A stretch of 64,000 nt of DNA. Origin: Amycolatopsis albispora. GTDB lineage: Bacteria > Actinomycetota > Actinomycetes > Mycobacteriales > Pseudonocardiaceae. Position 1 is the first letter of the stretch. Each line of letters starts with the position of its first letter. The notes under the pieces were generated by a model. The model worked only from the letters and a program-made list of their open reading frames with translations. It was not told the DNA's origin and ran no database searches. This document shows, one piece after another, positions 53,822 to 62,502 of this stretch. A program made the position numbers and the translations under genes. The stretch is taken from contig NZ_CP015163.1 of NCBI RefSeq assembly GCF_003312875.1, positions 7,502,001-7,566,000 of the forward strand. Direction: 5' to 3'.

Positions 53822-54041
53822 TGCTGAGGTGAGCGGCCAGTAGCGCGGGGCGGCTTCGGTGATTCCCTGGAGTTCGTCTCGCCCCACGCCACTGGCCGCC
53901 TGCACGGCGATGCCCGCGGGCACCATGGACGTAGCGGGTGGGCGGTAGGTCACCTTCGCCGACGGCGTGCTGGAAGCGCTCCGTGATGGTGGCGTAGGCG
54001 TTGTCGCGCCAGGTGATGAGCAGTTCGCGGACCTCACGCCC
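53822..54041 (-). pseudogene. TetR-family regulator remnant (C-terminal part, frameshifted)
   Basis: Minus-strand DNA encodes GREVRELLITWRDNAYATI and QHAVGEGDLPPTRYV, typical of a TetR C-terminal domain. The reading then continues in another frame as MVPAGIAVQAASGVGRDELQ and ITEAAPRYWP. A one-base shift near 53925 joins them. The N-terminal helix-turn-helix is missing: upstream DNA is the minisatellite. A sequencing error would explain the frameshift but not the lost N-terminus. Confidence 0.65.
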
Positions 54042-54091
54042 GGCGTCACCGGTGACCAGGCGCCGTGGACGCCGAGGCCGCCGCGAGCCTG

Positions 54092-54303
54092 GGCCGCGAA
54101 CCCCAGCCACGAACCCAGCCACGAACCCCGGCGGCTAACCCCGGCCGCGAGCACCGGCGGCGACCGCCTGGCGGCGAACCCCGGTGGCGAACCCCGGCGG
54201 CGACCCCTTGGCGGCGAACACAGGCGGCGACCCCCGGCAGCGAACACGGGTGGCGAACCCCGGCGGCGAAACTCCCCGGCGGCGAGCACCGCCCGCGAAC
54301 ACC
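54092..54303. repeat. GC-rich minisatellite, unit about GGCGGCGAACCCC
   Basis: About 16 imperfect units of 12-13 bp, such as GGCGGCGAACCCC, GGTGGCGAACCCC and AGCCACGAACCC. The mixed 12/13 spacing breaks any reading frame, so it is not a coding repeat. It occupies the place where the 5' half of the TetR gene should be. Confidence 0.75.
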
Positions 54304-54412
54304 GGCCCCCCACCCGCCCTGGGGGCGGCCCCTGTCGCCATCGTATCCCCGGTAGGGGGTGGTGGGGTGCGGGTTTGGCAGGGGCTGTGCACAACCTGCT
54401 CCCTGTGGACAG

Positions 54413-54477
54413 CCCCGGAACACGAATGTGGCTTTCGGGGCGGAAAACGCTCCGAAAGCCACATTCGTGTTCCGGGG
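54413..54477. repeat. Long palindrome, CACGAATGTGGCTTTCG family (copy 2)
   Basis: Arms 54413-54438 and 54452-54477 match perfectly over 26 bp and extend by four more pairs (one G-U) to a GAAAA loop. The core is shared with 34932-34986 and half-copy 6496-6510. Confidence 0.85.
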
Positions 54478-54676
54478 CCCGCCGCCGCCGGGGGCACAGT
54501 AGTCCCGCGAATCCGTTCAAAGCGCGGGCGAATTGTCGGTGAACCGCCCACGCGGGCGCGGGGGCGTGGGTACTGTCCCGCCCAGCAGCCATCGAACGGC
54601 TGCCGGACTTTGGACCGGCAGGCGGCGACCAACGGTGTGGGTAAAGCTCCCGTCTCCCCGACGTCGCCAAGATCGT

Positions 54677-54682
54677 TAGGGT
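54677..54682 (+). promoter_or_regulatory. Leaderless -10 box of the secretion module
   Basis: TAGGGT, then seven bases and ATG 54690. Confidence 0.5.
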
Positions 54683-54689
54683 GACGCCG

Positions 54690-55004
54690 ATGTCGAACGG
54701 TTACGAGGTACAGCTCGACGCGCTTCGCCGCGCGGCGGGGGCTGCGGGGTCGGCTGCCGAGCAGGTGTCGGCGGTTGACCTCGCGGGCGCGCTCGGCGAG
54801 GCGGCGGCCGCGTTGCCCGGCGCCCGGTGCGTCCGGGCGATCGAGACGCTCGGCGCTGCCTGGAGCGACGACATCAGGGACTGGACCACGCGGGCGAAGG
54901 ACCACGGGCAGTCGCTGACCGCCGCGGCCGACGGTTACGCGGGCAACGACGCCGCCGTGGCGCGCGATTTCCACGAAGTCCGCGCCGAGGTGGGTGCACT
55001 GTAG
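54690..55004 (+). CDS. Type VII secretion-target-like (EspC/WXG100-like) protein 2
   Basis: A 104-residue helical-hairpin protein of the ESX-associated type: YEVQLDALRRAAGAAGSAAEQV, then IETLGAAWSDDIRDW at the turn with W-S-D replacing WXG, and a second helix ending in DFHEVRAEVGAL. ATG 54690 is chosen because TAGGGT lies seven bases upstream, while an in-frame GTG at 54681 overlaps that box. It directly abuts the DUF1023 hydrolase gene and probably escorts it for export. No secretion machinery is present locally. Confidence 0.72.
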   Translation: MSNGYEVQLDALRRAAGAAGSAAEQVSAVDLAGALGEAAAALPGARCVRAIETLGAAWSDDIRDWTTRAKDHGQSLTAAADGYAGNDAAVARDFHEVRAEVGAL

Positions 55005-56597
55005 ATGGTCAGCTACGGAGAAGTCCGGCAGTGGTCACCCGGCCCGCTCGACACCGCCGAGCGGAACCTCAAGGCCCTGTCCGACCAGCTGATCGACCTG
55101 TCCGACGAGTTCGTCACCACGAGCACCCCGGCGGGCTGGACCGGTGACGCCGCCTCCGCCGCCGCCCGCGAGCGCACCACCATCACCGGCCGCATGGAGG
55201 ACATCGTCGCCGGGGTGGCGGCCGCCCGCACCGGGCTGGCGACCGCGGCCGACGCGGTGGTCACGCTCGGTCACGCGGTGGCCGAAGTGGACGCTCTCGC
55301 CAGGGCGAACGGCTTCGGCATCGGTGACAACGGTGCGGTCCGCGACGTCGCCCCACCGCAGGTGCCCGCCGACCAGGTGGACGAGGTGCGACAGCAACGG
55401 CAGCGCATGGCCGCCGAGCTGGTGGACCGCGTGGAGCAGATCCTGCGCCGTGCCCGCGAAATCGATCTCGACCTCGGCGAACTGCTGAACAAGGTGGCCA
55501 AGAGCGAACCCGAGAACACGGCCGCCGTCCAGAGCCTCGAACCGCCCGCGAGCGGCGCCACCCCGGCCGAGAACGCCGCCTGGTGGTCCTCGCTTTCCGA
55601 GGACGAGCGGCAGCGGATCATCGAGAACCACCCCGACTGGATCGGCAACCGGGACGGCATTCCGGCCCTCGACCGCGACCAGGCCAACCGCGCGATCCTG
55701 GCCGACGAGAAGGCCCGCCTCGAAGCGGAGGAGAGCCGGCTCCAAGCGGACCTCGACGACAACTGGTTCGGCGGCGTCTTCACCGACGACGACGCCGAAC
55801 TCGAAGAGGTCCAGGGCAAGCTCAAGGGCATCGAGGCGATCGAGACCAAGCTCCAGAGCAGCGCGGACCTCGGCGAGCGCGAGCGGCACTACCTGCTGGG
55901 CTTCGGCACCGAGGACGACGGGCGCGCCATCGTCGCCAAGGGGAATCCCGACACCGCCGACAACGTCGCCACGTTCGTGCCCGGCACCGGCGCCGACCTC
56001 GCCGGGGTCGGCGGCCTGCTCAACCGCGGCGACAAGATGTGGCTCGCCGCCGACGACTCGAACGCCAGCGAGTCGACCTCGGTGATCACCTGGCTCGGCT
56101 ACGACGCGCCCGACACCATTCCCCACGCGACCTCGCAGGACTACGCCAGCGACGCCCGGCAGGACCTGGACAGCTTCCACGACGGCCTCCGAGTGACGCA
56201 CGAGGCGGGCGGCCCGTCGCACAACACCGTCATCGGCCACAGCTACGGCAGCACCGTGATCGGGCACGCCGCCCGCGACCTGGACCTCGACGTGGACAAA
56301 ATGGTGTTCGTCGGCAGCCCCGGGGTCGGCGTGGACAACGCGAGCGAACTCAACATCGATCCCGGCGACGTGTACGCCACCACCGCGCGGGAGGACATCA
56401 TTCGCCTGACCCCGGAATTCATTCACGGCAACCACCCCGTCGACGACGACTTCGGCGCGCGTGAATTCCAGTCCGACCCCGGAACGGACGGCGTTTCCGG
56501 GAACGTGAAAACCCACAGCGCCTATTGGGACGACGGCAACAAGTCGCTGACCAACCTGGGGCATATCATCGTCGGCAACACCGACAAGGTCACGTAG
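55005..56597 (+). CDS. WXG100-like / DUF1023 alpha-beta hydrolase
   Basis: A 530-residue protein. The N-terminal helical domain (about 10-100) has GWTGDAASAAARERTT, a WXG-type turn. A coiled linker (about 120-290) follows. The C-terminal DUF1023 hydrolase has ATFVPGTGADLAGVGGLL, the nucleophile Ser in VIGHSYGSTVIGHAA and FVGSPGVGVDNASEL. The 220-residue catalytic part is probably an esterase or lipase, and the WXG-like N-terminus suggests type VII export. It starts with the base after the previous stop codon. The following lipoprotein could be an immunity or accessory factor. Whether it is a toxin or an envelope enzyme is open. Confidence 0.8.
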   Translation: MVSYGEVRQWSPGPLDTAERNLKALSDQLIDLSDEFVTTSTPAGWTGDAASAAARERTTITGRMEDIVAGVAAARTGLATAADAVVTLGHAVAEVDALARANGFGIGDNGAVRDVAPPQVPADQVDEVRQQRQRMAAELVDRVEQILRRAREIDLDLGELLNKVAKSEPENTAAVQSLEPPASGATPAENAAWWSSLSEDERQRIIENHPDWIGNRDGIPALDRDQANRAILADEKARLEAEESRLQADLDDNWFGGVFTDDDAELEEVQGKLKGIEAIETKLQSSADLGERERHYLLGFGTEDDGRAIVAKGNPDTADNVATFVPGTGADLAGVGGLLNRGDKMWLAADDSNASESTSVITWLGYDAPDTIPHATSQDYASDARQDLDSFHDGLRVTHEAGGPSHNTVIGHSYGSTVIGHAARDLDLDVDKMVFVGSPGVGVDNASELNIDPGDVYATTAREDIIRLTPEFIHGNHPVDDDFGAREFQSDPGTDGVSGNVKTHSAYWDDGNKSLTNLGHIIVGNTDKVT

Positions 56598-56602
56598 GCA
56601 CC

Positions 56603-57082
56603 GTGCGGACGGCGACGGCGCTGGTGGGCGCGCTGCTCATCGGCACGCTGGCGGCGTGCGGCGGCGGCACAGGAGCAGGCATGGACACAACGATCACCCT
56701 GGACGAGGCGAACCGCAGGCTCGACGCCTACATCACCGAAGCGGTGGCGCAACTGCCCGCCGGTGCCCAGCTGAAAGAACGGCTGCGAATCGAAGAAGAA
56801 CCCTGTGACGACGTGGCGGGCGAAAAGGGAAAGCAGCAGGCGAGCCGCAATTACCAGGTGACCGGCATCGATCCGGCGGAAATCCCGGCCCAGTTCGAAA
56901 CGCTGCGCGCCTGGTGGCAGAACAATGGTTTCCGCATCCTGGACAACAATCCCGCCGGTGAATTCCTCTGGGTGGAGAACGAGGCGGACGGGTTCCGGAT
57001 GACGCTGAAGGCGGCCGACGGCGGCAGGCTGGTGCTGATCTCGTCGTCGCCGTGCGTCTGGCGGGACGGCACCCCGGACTGA
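56603..57082 (+). CDS. Lipoprotein of the secretion module
   Basis: A 159-residue lipoprotein. The signal peptide VRTATALVGALLIGTLAAC ends in a lipobox (LAAC, lipidated Cys about residue 19). The mature part has two further Cys residues (EEPCDD and SSPCVW) and beta-strand pattern, similar to small T7SS-linked lipoproteins of unknown function. The start is GTG 56603, five bases after the DUF1023 stop codon. Proximity to a secreted hydrolase suggests an immunity or periplasmic partner, which is inferred from context only. Confidence 0.75.
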   Translation: MRTATALVGALLIGTLAACGGGTGAGMDTTITLDEANRRLDAYITEAVAQLPAGAQLKERLRIEEEPCDDVAGEKGKQQASRNYQVTGIDPAEIPAQFETLRAWWQNNGFRILDNNPAGEFLWVENEADGFRMTLKAADGGRLVLISSSPCVWRDGTPD

Positions 57083-57172
57083 CGCGGGGACGCTGCGGCA
57101 GATGGAGCAATTGCGCTGCGGGTGCGTTTTCCGCACCGCCACCCGGGGAACAGACCCGGGGGAGGCGAGCGC

Positions 57173-57976
57173 ATGTCCACCAGCACCAAGGCGAAGAACA
57201 GCAGACCCGTCCAGCTCCTCGGCCGGGCGGGCATGGCCTGCTACGGCGTGGTCCACCTGCTCATCGCGTACCTGGCGATCCGCATCGTCGCCGCTGGCGG
57301 CGGGCAGGAGGCCGACGGCCGCGGCGCGATCAGCGAACTCGGCGCCACCGGCGGGGTCCTGCTCTGGGTGGTCGCCGTCGGGCTCATCGCCTACGGGCTG
57401 TGGCAGGCGCTGATGGCCGCCACCGGGTACTCGTGGGTCGGCAAGACCCGCCGCCGCGTGGCCAAGCGGGTGGCCTCGGTGGCGCGCTGCGTGATGGGGA
57501 TTTCCCTTGGCGTGTATGCCATCCAGCTCGCTTCGGGGGCGGGCGGCGAGGGCTCTGGTGACCAGCAGCAACAGGAGTTCACCGGCAAGCTGCTCGCGCT
57601 GCCCGCCGGACCGTTCCTGGTCGCCGTGCTGGCCGCGGTGGTGCTCGGCGTGGCCGTCGCCGCGGCGCTCAAGGGCATTCGTAAGAGCTTTCTCGACGAC
57701 CTCGACTTCTCCTCGCTGCCGAGCGGCACGCGCACCTGGGTCGAGCAGCTCGGCCGCGTCGGCTACCTCGCCAAGGCCGTGGTGTTCGGCCTGGTCGGCG
57801 TGCTGATCGGGTTCGCCGCGTTCAGCCACGACCCCGGCCAGGCCGGTGGCCTCGACGCGGCCCTGCGCACGCTCGCCGCCCAGCCGTTCGGATCCGCCCT
57901 GCTCATCGCCGTCGCGGCCGGTCTCGCGGCCTTCGGCGCCTACTGCTTCGGGGCGGCCTGGGCGCACCGGAAGTGA
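57173..57976 (+). CDS. DUF1206 membrane protein
   Basis: A 267-residue protein with six predicted transmembrane helices arranged as three DUF1206 pairs: GRAGMACYGVVHLLIAYLAI, VVAVGLIAYGLWQALMAATG and VGYLAKAVVFGLVGVLIGFA. The function of the family is unknown. ATG 57173 has GGGGGAGG just upstream. It follows the lipoprotein by 90 bp and could be read from its own promoter. A 52-base non-coding stretch with GC-rich hairpins precedes it. Nothing links it strongly to either neighbour. Confidence 0.82.
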   Translation: MSTSTKAKNSRPVQLLGRAGMACYGVVHLLIAYLAIRIVAAGGGQEADGRGAISELGATGGVLLWVVAVGLIAYGLWQALMAATGYSWVGKTRRRVAKRVASVARCVMGISLGVYAIQLASGAGGEGSGDQQQQEFTGKLLALPAGPFLVAVLAAVVLGVAVAAALKGIRKSFLDDLDFSSLPSGTRTWVEQLGRVGYLAKAVVFGLVGVLIGFAAFSHDPGQAGGLDAALRTLAAQPFGSALLIAVAAGLAAFGAYCFGAAWAHRK

Positions 57977-58091
57977 ACCTGTCGGTTACCTGTCGAGTCG
58001 CTGTCCGGTCTCTGTGGAGTCGCGACTCGGCGTGGTTTGCTCACTAGGGTCCCGGTTGGTTGAAACTTCACACACCGGGAGTTGGTAGCGA

Positions 58092-58532
58092 ATGTTCGCT
58101 CGAGTCAAGGATGTCGCCGCGCTGGTCGGCCGGATCGGGATCGCCGTGGTGTTCTTCGCACACGGGCTGCAGAAGTGGAACAACGGCGTGGACGCCACGG
58201 CGAACATGTTCGAGGGCCTGGGCCTGCCGCTGCCGACCGTGGCCGCGTTGTTCACCATCGCGGTGGAGATCCTCGGTTCGATCGCCTTCGTGCTCGGCCT
58301 CGCGCTGCCGCTGGTCGGCGTCGGTTACGCCATCGTCGGCGTGGGCGCGATCTTCGCGGTGCACATCGACAACGGCCTGACCGGCCAGGGCGGCTACGAA
58401 CTGGTGCTGGTGCTCGCGCTGGCCGGGCTGGCGATCGGCTTCAACGGCGGCAGGCTGTCCCTCGACCACCTGCTGTTCGCCCGCAAGCGCGAGCACGAGG
58501 GGTCCGAGCGGCTGTCCGCCCAGACCGCCTAG
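58092..58532 (+). CDS. DoxX-family membrane protein
   Basis: A 146-residue protein with four transmembrane helices: VGRIGIAVVFFAHGLQKWNN (helix 1 with the conserved Gly-His), LFTIAVEILGSIAFVLGLAL, VGYAIVGVGAIFAVHIDNGL and YELVLVLALAGLAIGF. DoxX proteins relate to terminal oxidase subunits and to redox or detoxification complexes, and this one is unassigned. ATG 58092 has CGGGAGTT upstream. It is monocistronic in appearance. The 3' end overlaps the convergent TIGR03089 gene by 4 bp. Confidence 0.85.
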   Translation: MFARVKDVAALVGRIGIAVVFFAHGLQKWNNGVDATANMFEGLGLPLPTVAALFTIAVEILGSIAFVLGLALPLVGVGYAIVGVGAIFAVHIDNGLTGQGGYELVLVLALAGLAIGFNGGRLSLDHLLFARKREHEGSERLSAQTA

Positions 58533-59233
58533 CTCAGCGTCAGGGTGGTGCGCTCGGTGCCGCCGCGGTCGGCGAGCTTCGCCGGGTCCGGGTTGCTGAC
58601 CTGGACCAGCGAGGCCCCCGCCAGAAGCGGCGCCACCAGCCCGCGCAGCGCCCCCTCGGGCAGCGCCCACTCCACAGTGGACAGCACGCGGTCGCCGCTG
58701 GAGATCCCGTCTTTCTCGGCGTACGACCGGGCTTGTGCGAGCACTTCGTCCACAGTGGACGAGCAAAGCGCCGGGGTATCCCGGTCGGCCGGGAACAGCG
58801 GCGAGTAGGTGTCACCCGCGGTGCGGGCGTCGGACAGGAAGTCCACGGCGCCCGCACCCGGTGCGTTCGGCAGCCCGCGGCCCATCGGGTCGAGCGAGAC
58901 GACCGCGGTCAGCTCGGCCTCGCTGCTCGTGGTGCCCGGCCCGGTGAAGGCGACCTTCGCCCCGGCGGCCTCGGTCACCACGTGCGCCCCGCACCACCAG
59001 GCGCCGAGCAGCACCCCGGCGGTCTGCCAGTGCGACGGCAGCGCCACCGCCACCGGCTCACCCGGCTCCACCTCGGGCTCTTCGACCAGCCAGTTCGCCG
59101 TTTTCGCGGCCCAGTTCACCAGCGTGGTCACGGACAGCTCGACGCGCGCGCCGGTGGCGTCGTCGTAGTGCGTGACCAGCGGTTTCGCCGGGCTGGACAG
59201 GTGCGGGCGCAGCAGTTCGTCGGTAAGGCTCAC
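58529..59233 (-). CDS. TIGR03089 family protein
   Basis: A 234-residue member of TIGR03089, an actinobacterial family that looks like the front half of an AMP-binding enzyme: LVNWAAKTANWLVEEPEVEPGE, then VAVALPSHWQTAGVLLGAWW. The catalytic adenylation motifs are absent, so it is not a ligase. By position it corresponds to Rv3268, next to the LytR-CpsA-Psr gene in mycobacteria. The GTG at 59233 has TAGGCT seven bases upstream and no ribosome-binding site. Two GTCC-N5-GGAC motifs lie inside (one exact at 58748-58760). Confidence 0.82.
   Translation of the reverse strand: MSLTDELLRPHLSSPAKPLVTHYDDATGARVELSVTTLVNWAAKTANWLVEEPEVEPGEPVAVALPSHWQTAGVLLGAWWCGAHVVTEAAGAKVAFTGPGTTSSEAELTAVVSLDPMGRGLPNAPGAGAVDFLSDARTAGDTYSPLFPADRDTPALCSSTVDEVLAQARSYAEKDGISSGDRVLSTVEWALPEGALRGLVAPLLAGASLVQVSNPDPAKLADRGGTERTTLTLS
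58748..58760. repeat. GTCC-N5-GGAC motif (GTCCACAGTGGAC)
   Basis: Exact palindromic copy in the TIGR03089 gene. A one-mismatch copy, CTCCACAGTGGAC, is at 58670-58682. Confidence 0.6.
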
Positions 59234-59240
59234 CCCGCCG

Positions 59241-59246
59241 AGCCTA
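59241..59246 (-). promoter_or_regulatory. Leaderless -10 box of the TIGR03089 gene
   Basis: Minus-strand TAGGCT ends seven bases before the GTG at 59233 and overlaps the stop codon of the LCP gene. Confidence 0.45.
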
Positions 59247-60596
59247 ATCGACGCAGGTGACCCCGTCGGACTCGTTCTGCCGCGGCGCGGCACCCGGCGC
59301 GGAACCACCGCCCGCGGCGGGCTCACCGCGGCCGACCAGGCCAGCCACGAACTGCCGCACCGCGTTCAGGTCCACCACGATGATGCTCTGGCCGTCGTCG
59401 CTGCGGGCACCGACGGCCACCACCGGAATGGTCTGGAAGTTGATCTCCCCGGAGGCGATGTCCTTCGCCTGCCCGGCGAACTCCAGCAGGTCGAGACCAG
59501 GATCCACGACGATGGACTTCTTCACCGCGTCCATCAGCTGGTTCAGCTTGTCCGGGCTGGTCAGCGTGCCCGCCGACAGCACCTGGTGCAGCGCCGAGGA
59601 CAGGAACGCCTGCTGCCGCTGGATGCGCCCCAGATCGCCGCCCGGCAGGTTCTTGCGCTGGCGGACGAAGGACAGCGCCTCACCGCCGGAGACGGTCTGC
59701 ACGCCCTTGGGGAAGTTCGCGCCGGAGTCCTTGTCCTCGGTGGCGTTGTTCAGGCACACCTTGATGCCGCCGAGCGCCTCGGTGAGCAGGTAGAAGCCGA
59801 GCAGGCCGACCTCGGCGTAGTGGTCGATCCGGATCTGGGTGAAGTCCTGCACGGTCTTCACCAGCGCGGTGCGGCCAGCCTGGTCGGACTCGCGCTCGAC
59901 CTCGGCGTTGTCGCGCTTGCCCTGGCGGCGCAGCTCGTCGGCGGTGTTGCTCTTGGTCACCCCGTACACCGAGTTGATCTTCGCCTGGCCGCCCTGCGGC
60001 ACGTCGATCCAGGTGTCACGCGGGATCGACACCGCGGCGGGCTTCCCGCCGTTCTTCGGGATGCGCAGGATGATCAGGGTGTCGGTGTTGACCCCGGCCT
60101 TCTCCTCGGTGCGCAGTTCCTTGAGCACGCGCAGCGGCAGCGGGTTGCCCTGCATGTCGGTGCGCGAGTCGGCGCCGACGAGCAGGATGTCGGTGGCGCC
60201 GTCGTCGGCTGGCGGGGCGGCGGGGTCGTCGGGGTCGACGATCAGCGCGTCGGCGGTGCCGACGTTGTCCTGGAAGTCGTCCAGCGTGGTGTAGGCGTAC
60301 CCGGTGGCGGCCAGCGCGACCACGGACAGCAGCGCCAGGAACACCTTCCCGGTGGTCCGGATGGGCTTCCGGCGGCGGGGAACGGCCTCGGCTTCGGGCT
60401 CCGGCTCTGGCTCCTGCTCGGGCTCCGGCTCGACGGGCTTGGTGCGTGGTACCGGTGACGGCACGAACTTCCGCTTGGCGGGAGCCTTTTCGTCCGAAGT
60501 GGACGAACCGGACGGCTCATCCGCCCCGGACTGCCCGGACGGCTCGGAGACCGGTGTCCCGCTGTCCTGCTCGTTGTTGTCTTCCTGGTCGCCCAC
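59244..60596 (-). CDS. LytR-CpsA-Psr (LCP) family glycopolymer ligase 1
   Basis: A 450-residue membrane protein that attaches polyprenol-linked glycopolymers to peptidoglycan. It has an acidic, Pro-rich cytoplasmic part (1-80), a transmembrane helix (about 84-105) and the LCP domain: DILLVGADSRTDMQG (conserved Asp/Arg), TLIILRIPKNGG, AAVSIPRDTWIDVP and ALSFVRQRKNLPGGDLGRIQRQQ. It lacks the LytR_C tail of its neighbour. I use GTG 60596, since GGGGAGG abuts an earlier GTG too closely (60605). By position it corresponds to Rv3267. A GTCCGAAGTGGAC motif lies at 60492. Confidence 0.9.
   Translation of the reverse strand: MGDQEDNNEQDSGTPVSEPSGQSGADEPSGSSTSDEKAPAKRKFVPSPVPRTKPVEPEPEQEPEPEPEAEAVPRRRKPIRTTGKVFLALLSVVALAATGYAYTTLDDFQDNVGTADALIVDPDDPAAPPADDGATDILLVGADSRTDMQGNPLPLRVLKELRTEEKAGVNTDTLIILRIPKNGGKPAAVSIPRDTWIDVPQGGQAKINSVYGVTKSNTADELRRQGKRDNAEVERESDQAGRTALVKTVQDFTQIRIDHYAEVGLLGFYLLTEALGGIKVCLNNATEDKDSGANFPKGVQTVSGGEALSFVRQRKNLPGGDLGRIQRQQAFLSSALHQVLSAGTLTSPDKLNQLMDAVKKSIVVDPGLDLLEFAGQAKDIASGEINFQTIPVVAVGARSDDGQSIIVVDLNAVRQFVAGLVGRGEPAAGGGSAPGAAPRQNESDGVTCVD
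60492..60504. repeat. GTCC-N5-GGAC motif (GTCCGAAGTGGAC)
   Basis: In the N-terminal coding part of the first LCP gene, read on the opposite strand. Confidence 0.5.
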
Positions 60597-60679
60597 GCCG
60601 GTCACCTCCCCGTTTTTCCCGCGTCCGCGCCCCTGGACAAGGCTAAGGCACTAACCCGATGGTGTAAGCGCTTGGCTGG

Positions 60680-62272
60680 CTAGTTCACACACGGCACGCC
60701 ACCCGCGGTGATCGGCGGCGGGCCGGCCGGTGGCGTCTCGGCGGGCGGCGCGGCGGGCTCCTCCGGCTCGGACGGCGGGGGCGGTGTCGTCGAGGACTGC
60801 CCGGCCCCGGCCGCGCCGTTGGCGTCCACCTTGTAGTCGCGGCCCAGCAGCACGCGGACGTGCCCGGCGGGCACATCGGCGTCCGGCTCGGTCTGGACGC
60901 GGTCGCCCATCGCCTGCTTGATCGCGTCGGCGGCGTCCTGCTCGCCGGGCGCGAACCGCACCACGGTGGTCGAGCGGCCGTCCAGCTGGGTGCTCGCGCC
61001 CTCCTGGAAACCCTTGGCGCGCAACAGTTCCTTCAGCTGGTTGGCGGTGGTGGCGTTGCCGCTGGCGTTGAACACGTCGGCGGTGATCTTCTCCGCGCCG
61101 GGGATCCTGCCGTCGGGCGCGCCGGTGGTCGGCGCCACGGGAGCGCCGGTGCCGTCTTCGGTGAGTTCGTCGACGAAGGCCTTCACCTTGTCGTTGTCGA
61201 TCTTGACGATGTCCGCCCCGCCGAACTTGCCGTTGCCCTCGGTGGGAATGGTGCGGAACTCGACGTTGCCGCCGGTCATGCCGCGCATCTGCTCGGCGAA
61301 CTCCAGCAGGTCCCAGTCCTTGGAGAGGATGACCGACTTCTTCACCGCGTTGATCACGTCGGTGATCCGCGCCGGGCTCATCAGCACGTCCGGCGAGAGC
61401 ACCTTGCGCGCCAGGCCGGACAGGAACGCCTGCTGGCGCGCGATCCGGTCCAGGTCGCCGTTGGGCAGGTCGTAGCGCTGGCGGACGAACGACAGCGCCT
61501 GCTTGCCCTGCACCGTCTGCAGCCCGGCGGGCAGGTCCACCCCGGAGCGCCACTCCTTGACCGGCTGGTTCAGGCACACCTCGACCCCGCCGATGGCCTG
61601 GGTGACCTCGTAGAAGCTGAGCAGGTTGACCTCGGCGTAGCGGTCGATCATGCCGGGCTTGCCGATCAGCGTCTCGATGGTGCTGATCAGGTTCTTGCGG
61701 CCGGCCACCTTGGCCTGCTCGTCGACCTTCTTCAGGTCGGCCTCGCCCTGCTGCTGCAGGGTGCTGGCGGTGTCGTTGTAGGCGTAGACGAAGGCGCTGT
61801 TCAGCTTGTGCTTGCCGTAACCGCCGGACAGCTCGACCAGCGAGTCGCGCGGGAAGGAGATGGCCACCGCCCGCTCGCCGTTCTGCGGGATGTGCACCAG
61901 GATCATCGTGTCGGTCTGGCGCTCGCCGTCGGCCTTGCCGCCGTGCAGCATGTCGAGCACCTCGCGGGGCAGCGGGTTGCCATCGTTGTCGGTGCGGCTG
62001 TCCTGGCCGACCAGGAGGATGTCCACCGCGCCGTCGAGCGGCTTCTTCTGGAAGCCGCCGCCGATCACGTCGGTGGTGGTCAGGCCGCTGTTCAGCTCCC
62101 CGAGCACCTGCGAGCCGTACCAGGTCAGCGTCAGCACCACGGCGGAGAGCAGCGCCACCAGCGTTCGTCCGCTCCAGAGCGCGAACGCGGCGGGCGCGCT
62201 GCGACGGCGCGACGGAACCCTGTCGGATCCAACGGATACGGTGTCTGGCCGCGGCGGCCCCTCGGTCACCAC
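60680..62272 (-). CDS. LCP-LytR_C glycopolymer ligase 2
   Basis: A 530-residue paralogue of the neighbouring LCP protein. The TM helix is about residues 35-58. The LCP domain has DILLVGQDSRTDNDG, VAISFPRDSLVEL, SFYEVTQAIGGVEVCLN and ALSFVRQRYDLPNGDLDRIARQQ. A C-terminal LytR_C domain (about 385-485, ITADVFNASGNATTANQLKELL) and a Pro-rich tail follow. GTG 62272 has GGGAGGAG upstream. Both LCP genes face the rhamnose genes, whose product builds the rhamnosyl linker of arabinogalactan in relatives, so attachment of that polymer is a likely role. Confidence 0.92.
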   Translation of the reverse strand: MVTEGPPRPDTVSVGSDRVPSRRRSAPAAFALWSGRTLVALLSAVVLTLTWYGSQVLGELNSGLTTTDVIGGGFQKKPLDGAVDILLVGQDSRTDNDGNPLPREVLDMLHGGKADGERQTDTMILVHIPQNGERAVAISFPRDSLVELSGGYGKHKLNSAFVYAYNDTASTLQQQGEADLKKVDEQAKVAGRKNLISTIETLIGKPGMIDRYAEVNLLSFYEVTQAIGGVEVCLNQPVKEWRSGVDLPAGLQTVQGKQALSFVRQRYDLPNGDLDRIARQQAFLSGLARKVLSPDVLMSPARITDVINAVKKSVILSKDWDLLEFAEQMRGMTGGNVEFRTIPTEGNGKFGGADIVKIDNDKVKAFVDELTEDGTGAPVAPTTGAPDGRIPGAEKITADVFNASGNATTANQLKELLRAKGFQEGASTQLDGRSTTVVRFAPGEQDAADAIKQAMGDRVQTEPDADVPAGHVRVLLGRDYKVDANGAAGAGQSSTTPPPPSEPEEPAAPPAETPPAGPPPITAGGVPCVN

Positions 62273-62502
62273 GCGCGCTCCTCCCAGCCGGTCAGCAATC
62301 CCGGTTTTTGCCTTCGATCATCGCCGAAACCTCGTGCGAATTCGCGCGTGAACCCCCGGTGCCGGCACAGCCCGCCGGACACCCGCGCTACCCGCTCACC
62401 CTACTGTGTCCGGTGTGTGACGTCCGTGGGGTCACGAAAGGTTGCCTCGCGGCGATGAGACCGACCGTACGGGCGGCGGGAGAACACGAGAAGGTGGAGT
62501 CT
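62273..62502. other. 230-bp divergent interval, LCP / rmlB
   Basis: No gene and no strong palindrome seen. The rmlB ribosome-binding site AAGGTGGAG is at 62491-62499. Confidence 0.5.

Larger units (their letters stand above)
53819..54689. other. 871-bp interval without an intact gene
   Basis: Holds a decayed TetR gene (53822-54041, minus), a 12-13-bp minisatellite (54092-54303), a long palindrome (54413-54477), and the leaderless promoter of the next gene (54677-54682). Between 54478 and 54676 I see nothing recognisable. Confidence 0.75.

Noticed and set aside
54092..54303. CRISPR array
   Set aside because: Units are 12-13 bp, adjacent without unique spacers, and no cas genes are present. 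It is a minisatellite.
54384..54412. DnaA-box-like sequences (TTGTGCACA and CTGTCCACA, both one mismatch from TTGTCCACA)
   Set aside because: Only two imperfect boxes, with no AT-rich region, dnaA or dnaN nearby, so there is no support for an origin.
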